DNA from: Acidobacteriota bacterium
Lineage (GTDB): Bacteria > Acidobacteriota > Blastocatellia > RBC074
Reading direction: 5' to 3'
Assembly (NCBI GenBank): GCA_016196035.1
Contig: JACPYM010000059.1
Coordinates: 116,528 to 152,224, forward strand
DNA: 35,697 nucleotides
This document shows positions 31,140 to 35,697 of the stretch, in pieces. Every line of letters starts with the position of its first letter. Positions within the stretch are counted from its first letter, which is position 1. The translations under genes were made by a program, and so were the position numbers. The notes beneath the pieces were generated by a model. It saw only the letters and a program-made list of their open reading frames with translations. It ran no database searches and was not told the DNA's origin.

Positions 31140-32561
31140 ATGCGCCCAGGAACACCCGCGAAATTTGCCGCCCTGCTGACTTGCGTTCTCTTACTTTGCT
31201 TTGGGCACACCTGCGTTGCCGATGCCCAGATCGCCGAATTTACGCCGGGCAAAATCATCGAAAAAGTTTCCTGCCTGACCGATGCCACGCAAAGCTACGC
31301 GTTGTATTTGCCTTCGAACTATTCACCTAACAAAAGCTGGCCGATTTTGTATGGCTTCGATCCCGGCGGACGCGGCGGGCAACCGGTCGAGTTGTACAGC
31401 GAAGCGGCAGAGAAATTCGGCTGGATCGTCGTCGGCTCAAACAACTCGCGCAACGGCCCCGGCGTGCCGCTGTCGAACATTCTGAATGCGCTCTGGCGCG
31501 ATACGCACGACCGCCTGGCGCTGGATGAGCGGCGCGTCTATGCGACCGGCATGTCGGGCGGCGCGCGTGTCGCCGGGATGCTCGCCCTCAGTTTGAAAGA
31601 TCAGGTCGCGGGGATCATCGCTTGTGGCGCGGGTTTTCCCGCCGAACGCGGGCCTAGCAAAGAAATGCGCTTTGCCGTCTTCGGCATCGGCGGACTCGAA
31701 GATTTCAACTTAATCGAACTGCATCAGCTTGATGCCGCGTTGAGCAAAGCAGGCATGACCCACCAAATCTTGATGCACGACGGCGCGCACACTTGGCCGC
31801 CCAAGGTCGCGCTGGCCGAGGCGGTTGAATGGATGGAAGTGCAGGCCCTGAAAAATAACCTGCGCCCCAAAGACGAGAAACTTGTCGCCGACCTTTATGC
31901 GCAAGGTCTCAAACGGGCACACGATTTTGAAGAAGCGGGCAAGCCGTATGACGCTTTCGTGCGTTATGAAATGCTGGCAAGCAGCTTCAACGGCTTGCTC
32001 GACAGTGCCGAAGCAGCCTCGCAAGTGCAACGCTTGAAAAACACCAAAGAAGTGCAAGCGTCGCTCAACCAACTGAAACAGGCCGACCGTATGCAGGAGC
32101 AGCGCATGCAGGAGTTCATGGCAGCTTTGCAATCCATGAGTAGCGACGAAACCCGCACGCTGGCGCTCGGTTCCGCCAAACGCCTCGCCGCACAATTGCG
32201 CAAGCAGGCGGCGGATACACAACCCACGACCGACCGCATCGTCGCGCGCCGCTTGCTGGGACAGTTTTCCGTCACCGCCTCTGAACAGGCGAATGAAGCC
32301 ATGTTTCGCAAGGATTACGACCGGGCGGCGGGTTATCTCACGGTCGCGGCGGAAATCCGCCCCGATAATCCGCAAATCTGGCTGCGGCTGGCGGCGGCCT
32401 GTGCGCAAAGCGGCGGCAAAAAGCCCGCGTTGGACGCACTCAAACAAGCGGTCGCGCACGGGTTTACCGATGCCGCACGGTTGGAGCAATCCCCCGAATA
32501 CGCGGTGTTACAGCAAGAGAAGGAATTCAAGGCGCTGGTTCAACAGTTAAAAGCCAAGTGA
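31140..32561 (+). CDS. Exported alpha/beta hydrolase (esterase-like) with TPR C-terminus
   Basis: A 473-residue exported protein starting at ATG 31140, eight bases after the Uma2 stop. A signal peptide (KFAALLTCVLLLCFGHTCVADA) precedes an esterase/PHB-depolymerase-like domain with YALYLPSNYSPNKSWPILYGFDPGGRGG. The nucleophile is in ATGMSGGARVAG and the His probably in HDGAHTWPPKV. Residues about 225-470 are helical, with a coiled-coil-like Gln/Met-rich section and a TPR-like end (DYDRAAGYLTVAAEIRPDNP, then LRLAAACAQSGGKKPALDALK). The hydrolase class is clear, the substrate is not; the TPR part suggests partner binding. Confidence 0.88.
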   Translation: MRPGTPAKFAALLTCVLLLCFGHTCVADAQIAEFTPGKIIEKVSCLTDATQSYALYLPSNYSPNKSWPILYGFDPGGRGGQPVELYSEAAEKFGWIVVGSNNSRNGPGVPLSNILNALWRDTHDRLALDERRVYATGMSGGARVAGMLALSLKDQVAGIIACGAGFPAERGPSKEMRFAVFGIGGLEDFNLIELHQLDAALSKAGMTHQILMHDGAHTWPPKVALAEAVEWMEVQALKNNLRPKDEKLVADLYAQGLKRAHDFEEAGKPYDAFVRYEMLASSFNGLLDSAEAASQVQRLKNTKEVQASLNQLKQADRMQEQRMQEFMAALQSMSSDETRTLALGSAKRLAAQLRKQAADTQPTTDRIVARRLLGQFSVTASEQANEAMFRKDYDRAAGYLTVAAEIRPDNPQIWLRLAAACAQSGGKKPALDALKQAVAHGFTDAARLEQSPEYAVLQQEKEFKALVQQLKAK

Positions 32562-32601
32562 GTTTGGCAGCGGCTTCGTACCAGCTTCAAGATAGACCGC
32601 C

Positions 32602-34173
32602 ATGCAAACAACACCTGATTACATCGTCATCGGCTCCGGCGTCGCCGGTTTGCGCGCTGCTGTCGAACTTGCTCGGCATCTCCCGCCAGAGGGTCGCGTC
32701 ATCGTGCTGACCAAAGATCGCCTCGACGAATCGAACACCGAATACGCGCAGGGCGGTGTGGCCGTCGCGCTCTCGGACGATGACGAGATTGATTTGCACG
32801 TCGAGGACACGTTGATTGCGGGCGCGGGCCTGTGCGACGAAAAGGCTGTGCGTGTGCTGATTGGCGAAGGGCCGAAATACATCACGCAACTGATCGAATG
32901 GGGCGCGCAGTTTGACCGCGAGGGGGCAGAGTTGGCCTTCACACGCGAGGCGGCGCATTCGCGGCGGCGCATCCTGCACGCGCGCGGTGATTCGACCGGA
33001 CGCGAGATCGTGCGTTCGTTGATCGCGCACGCCAAAAAACAGCCGAACATTCAATTGACAGCGCACGCGGCGACGGTCGGGTTGATTGTTGAAGACGGAC
33101 GTTGCATCGGTGTGCGGTTCATTGACCCCAATGAAAGCATGCGCTGCGAGTTGTATGCGCGCGCGGTCGTGCTGGCGACGGGCGGCGCGGGGCAAATCTT
33201 CGCGCAAACGACCAACCCCAGCGTCGCCACGGGCGATGGCATGGCGATGGCGTATGCGGCGGGCGCGGTGATGGGCGACCTCGAATTCGTGCAGTTCCAT
33301 CCGACCGCGCTGGCCTTGCCTGATGCGCCGCGCTTCCTATTGAGTGAAGCCCTGCGCGGCGAGGGCGCGATCCTGCGCAACCACGCGGGCGAGGCCTTTG
33401 CCAAAAACTACGACGCACGCGGTGAACTGGCTCCGCGCGACATCGTGGCGCGCGCCATCGTGGCCGAGATGCAACGCACGCAAACCAAATGGATGTATCT
33501 GGATTTGACGCATCTGGACGCGGCGTTCGTGCGCGCGCGCTTTCCGGGCATCTATGAAACTTGTTTGCGCTACGGCCTGGATTTAGCCAAAGACCAGATG
33601 CCGGTCAGCCCGGCGGTGCATTACGTGATGGGCGGCGTCAAAACCGATACGCACGGCCGCACGACGCTGCCGGGCCTTTACGCGGCGGGCGAAGTTTCAT
33701 GCACGGGTGTGCACGGCGCGAATCGTTTGGCCAGCAACTCGTTGCTGGAAGGCTTGGTGTTTGGCGCGCGCGCCGGGGCTGCCGCGTTGGAAGATGCTTG
33801 GCCTTTGCCAGACAACCAGGAGCCAGAGCCGGTCGAATACGATCTGGCGCAATGGCGGCTGGATCAACGTACCAAAGCCCAAGTGCAGGAATTGATGTGG
33901 TGGAAAGTCGGCTTGATACGCCGCGCAGATGAATTGCAGTCAGCCATCACGGAATTGCGCAAACTGGCCGCTGAGAACGTCAACGAACGCACGCGCAATT
34001 TCGCCAGGCTGGCGCTGCTGATGGCCGAGGCGGCGTTGTGGCGCGAAGAAAGCCGTGGCGGGCATTTCCGGACTGATTTCCCCGCGCCGAACGATGCGCA
34101 GTGGCGCGTGCATTCGGCGCAAGCGCTGGGGCAGGAGATCAGCGCGTTGGCGCGCATCAGCGAGAGCGAATGA
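32602..34173 (+). CDS. nadB: L-aspartate oxidase
   Basis: NadB (523 residues) oxidises L-aspartate to iminoaspartate, the first step of de novo NAD synthesis, using FAD. The dinucleotide-binding motif GSGVAGLRAAVELA is at the N-terminus, followed by SNTEYAQGGVAVAL, HSRRRILHARGDSTGREIV, the FAD region ATGGAGQIFAQTTNP, and FHPTAL with EALRGEGAIL. SPAVHYVMGGVKTDTHGRT and GLYAAGEVSCTGVHGANRLASNSLLEGLVFG distinguish it from generic fumarate reductase flavoproteins. The C-terminal helical domain is complete. nadA and nadC are not adjacent. The final codons overlap a promoter for the next gene. Confidence 0.97.
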   Translation: MQTTPDYIVIGSGVAGLRAAVELARHLPPEGRVIVLTKDRLDESNTEYAQGGVAVALSDDDEIDLHVEDTLIAGAGLCDEKAVRVLIGEGPKYITQLIEWGAQFDREGAELAFTREAAHSRRRILHARGDSTGREIVRSLIAHAKKQPNIQLTAHAATVGLIVEDGRCIGVRFIDPNESMRCELYARAVVLATGGAGQIFAQTTNPSVATGDGMAMAYAAGAVMGDLEFVQFHPTALALPDAPRFLLSEALRGEGAILRNHAGEAFAKNYDARGELAPRDIVARAIVAEMQRTQTKWMYLDLTHLDAAFVRARFPGIYETCLRYGLDLAKDQMPVSPAVHYVMGGVKTDTHGRTTLPGLYAAGEVSCTGVHGANRLASNSLLEGLVFGARAGAAALEDAWPLPDNQEPEPVEYDLAQWRLDQRTKAQVQELMWWKVGLIRRADELQSAITELRKLAAENVNERTRNFARLALLMAEAALWREESRGGHFRTDFPAPNDAQWRVHSAQALGQEISALARISESE

Positions 34174-34203
34174 TTGACGGTGAAAAGACCACGCTCTTAT
34201 ACT
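34174..34203 (+). promoter_or_regulatory. Sigma70-type promoter for the second Uma2 gene
   Basis: TTGACG (34174-34179) and TATACT (34198-34203) are separated by 18 bases, each matching consensus at five of six positions. The box begins immediately after the nadB stop and would give a leader of about 55 bases before ATG 34264, so the Uma2 gene need not depend on nadB transcription. Confidence 0.6.
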
Positions 34204-34263
34204 CCGTTGTGCCTGTTCAAACACTAGTAGCAGCTTTGTCAGACAGCTTGATTGGAGGAAGTC

Positions 34264-35025
34264 ATGTCACCAGCGTCCGCACAACCAGTGCCACAGCCTG
34301 CGACCGAGATGCCATACTCAGAAGCGGAGTACGCGGCTATCATGGAACAACTCATTACGGAAGATGACGAACCCGTGGACAACATTCTCTCAGCCAAACA
34401 ACAGCGACTACTCACCGAAACGCTTTACAATTCGTGGGATGGCGGCGGCCATAAATTTCTGGCGGAAGCCAATGTCGGGCTCTTCCACGTGATGCGTAAC
34501 CCGGCCATCGTGCCGGACATGTTGCTGAGCCTGGATGTCGAAGTTCGGCAAGATTGGTGGGACAAGACACAGCGCTCTTATTTCGTCTGGGAATTCGGCA
34601 AGCCGCCTGATGTTGTCGTGGAAATCGTTTCCAACACCGTTGGCGGTGAACAGACCGAGAAGAAGCGCAAATATGCCTTGATGCGTGTGCTCTATTATCT
34701 GGTCTTTGACCCTCAGCACCACCTCAGCGCTGAGACGCTGACCATTTACCGGCTCGATGGCTTGAGTTATCGCCGCCAAGACAGCCTGTATTTAACCGAA
34801 GTCAAACTCGGCGTGGCCCTTTGGGAAGGCGTTTATGAAGACGTGGCCGGGACGTGGCTACGTTGGACAAATGAGCACGGGCTGTTGCTGCCTTGCGGTA
34901 AAGAGTTGGTGGAATACGAACGCGTCGAAAAGGAAACGGCATTGGCCGAAAGGGAAACGGCGCAAGCGCGTGCAGAACAATTGGCCGCGCAGTTGCGCGC
35001 TTTGGGTATAGACCCCGTGGCGTAG
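34264..35025 (+). CDS. Uma2 family (DUF820) protein with C-terminal coiled coil, second copy
   Basis: A 253-residue Uma2 protein of the longer type. GGAGGA lies shortly before ATG 34264, so the in-frame TTG at 34252 is rejected. The central restriction-like fold includes VPDMLLSLDVEV and the active-site region PPDVVVEIVSNTVGGEQTEKK, then YALMRVLYYLVFDP. The C-terminal ~45 residues are a coiled coil of EKETALAERETAQARAEQLAAQ followed by LRALGIDP, a tail typical of this subgroup and probably for oligomerisation. It has its own promoter and terminator. Function unproven, as for the first copy. Confidence 0.93.
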   Translation: MSPASAQPVPQPATEMPYSEAEYAAIMEQLITEDDEPVDNILSAKQQRLLTETLYNSWDGGGHKFLAEANVGLFHVMRNPAIVPDMLLSLDVEVRQDWWDKTQRSYFVWEFGKPPDVVVEIVSNTVGGEQTEKKRKYALMRVLYYLVFDPQHHLSAETLTIYRLDGLSYRRQDSLYLTEVKLGVALWEGVYEDVAGTWLRWTNEHGLLLPCGKELVEYERVEKETALAERETAQARAEQLAAQLRALGIDPVA

Positions 35026-35051
35026 CACGCGGACGCTATTGACCGAAAATC

Positions 35052-35090
35052 AAAACGCGCGGATGGCTTGTGTGGCTGCCCGCGCGTTTT
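35052..35090 (+). terminator. Rho-independent terminator-like hairpin after the Uma2 gene
   Basis: Perfect 11-base arms AAAACGCGCGG (35052-35062) and CCGCGCGTTTT (35080-35090) form a GC-rich stem starting with A and ending in T residues, about 26 bases after the Uma2 stop. The U-tract is short and partly within the stem. Confidence 0.65.
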
Positions 35091-35156
35091 GCTGTTTCAG
35101 CTTATCGTTAAGCTTAGTCGGTTGCGCATATCAGCGAATAGTGGTGACGTTTGGCC

Positions 35157-35390
35157 TTAGTTAGTATCTGCGTCGCACGCCACACGCAAACCATAAGAAT
35201 TGAGAGCGTCTGTGTGTGCAGCAGAGTTGCGATAGGCTGTGCGGCATTTGTTAGCAACCGCATTCCACGCTCCGCCTCGCAATACTCGTTGAATGCCTTG
35301 ATCTGGATCAGTAGCTGGCCCTTTCGGGTTGTCGCTAACTCGCGGCTGAGCGCTCTCACGCGGGCTGGGCGGCGAACTAACGCGCGCCGC
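35157..35390 (-). pseudogene. C-terminal remnant of an FGE-sulfatase (SUMF1-type) domain protein
   Basis: On the minus strand the last ~55 codons before TAA 35157 read as the end of a formylglycine-generating-enzyme/SUMF1 domain: SDNPKGPATDPDQGIQ, then RVLRGGAWNAVANKCRTAYR and YGLRVACD. These match the usual NPxGP...RVLRGGSWN...CR.A.R...GFR(L/V) pattern. A full protein needs about 200 or more further residues upstream, but the DNA beyond about 35345-35390 becomes IS3-type transposase sequence on the other strand. The gene was therefore cut by an insertion or rearrangement. Such domains also occur in conflict proteins and protein kinases, so the ancestral role is open. Confidence 0.75.
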
Positions 35391-35391
35391 A

Positions 35392-35697
35392 CGCGCACTG
35401 TGCAACGCACAACCGGAAATCCATCACTCGGATCAAGGCGTGCAATCCGCCGCCACTGATTACGTGGCCGTGCTCAAAAAACGCAACGTGGCAATCAGTA
35501 TGGCCGCTGTCGGTCACGCGGAAGAAAACGGCTTCGCCGAACGGGTCATCCGAACCATCAAAGCGGAAGAAGTAGCTTTGAACGAATACCCCGATCTGCT
35601 GTCAGCGCAGCTTCACCTGAGGCGATTCATTGACGACGTCTACCATACCAAGCGCATTCATTCCTCGCTAGGCTATCTGACGCCGGCAGAGTTCGCT
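35392..35697 (+). pseudogene. IS3-family transposase (DDE, rve) C-terminal fragment
   Basis: The frame through 35697 encodes the integrase-core end of an IS3-type OrfB: RALCNAQPEIHHSDQGVQ with the second DDE aspartate, ATDYVAVLKKRNVAISMAAV, then AEENGFAERVIRTIKAEEV with the catalytic Glu region, and HTKRIHSSLGYLTPAEF at the window edge. No start codon, first catalytic Asp or OrfA lies upstream, because the sequence turns into the FGE remnant and an in-frame stop (TAA) is close by. The 5' part of the element is missing; the 3' end runs out of the window. Confidence 0.85.

Overview
The window looks like a GC-rich Gram-negative-type chromosome, most likely an Acidobacteriota member near the Blastocatellia. 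That placement is inference. It rests on the gene mix (GH20, S9 peptidase, NamZ-type and GHL10 glycosidases, two Uma2 nucleases, DUF2157/GDYXXLXY pair, LRR-Roc-COR-TIR protein), on many lipoprotein-like or Sec/Tat-like N-termini, and on several unrelated palindromic intergenic repeat families. No rRNA, tRNA or CRISPR array was seen.

Layout. 1-4.3 kb: a GH20 hexosaminidase cut by the window start converges on an exported S9 peptidase across a large inverted repeat. 4.4-9.2 kb: a small unknown protein with an HNH endonuclease, an orphan hydantoinase B, and a two-gene unit (unknown Tat-like protein plus HEAT-repeat protein) behind a good sigma70 promoter. 9.3-12.8 kb: a LRR-Roc-COR-TIR protein, then a REP-associated tyrosine transposase (RAYT) bracketed by two near-identical ~122 bp palindromes. 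12.8-18.7 kb: a D-threonine-aldolase-like PLP enzyme, a serine hydrolase fused to a NamZ-type exo-muramidase, and a GHL10 glycosidase, closed by a strong terminator. 18.7-26.4 kb: an ArfB-like GGQ protein, then envelope-glycan type genes (large membrane protein with a duplicated C-terminal domain, methyltransferase, beta-propeller, DegT aminotransferase, GT2 glycosyltransferase), interrupted by an MNT/HEPN pair whose toxin half is broken. 26.4-28.7 kb: a nested palindrome with a perfect 48 bp hairpin, rlmN, and an antitoxin-like gene followed by a wrecked PIN toxin with a MITE-like element at its start codon. 28.7-35.7 kb: DUF2157 and GDYXXLXY proteins, a Uma2 protein, an esterase-TPR protein, nadB, a second Uma2 protein, then an FGE-sulfatase remnant abutting an IS3-type transposase fragment.

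Themes. (1) Cell-wall and amino-sugar catabolism: GH20, hydrolase-NamZ fusion and GHL10. (2) Conflict and signalling genes in different states: an intact LRR-Roc-COR-TIR protein and an intact HNH pair beside two toxin-antitoxin loci that keep the antitoxin but have lost the toxin. (3) Small palindromic elements that shape gene ends: one supplies the last codons of the Roc-TIR gene, another sits on a toxin start codon, and two flank their likely transposase.
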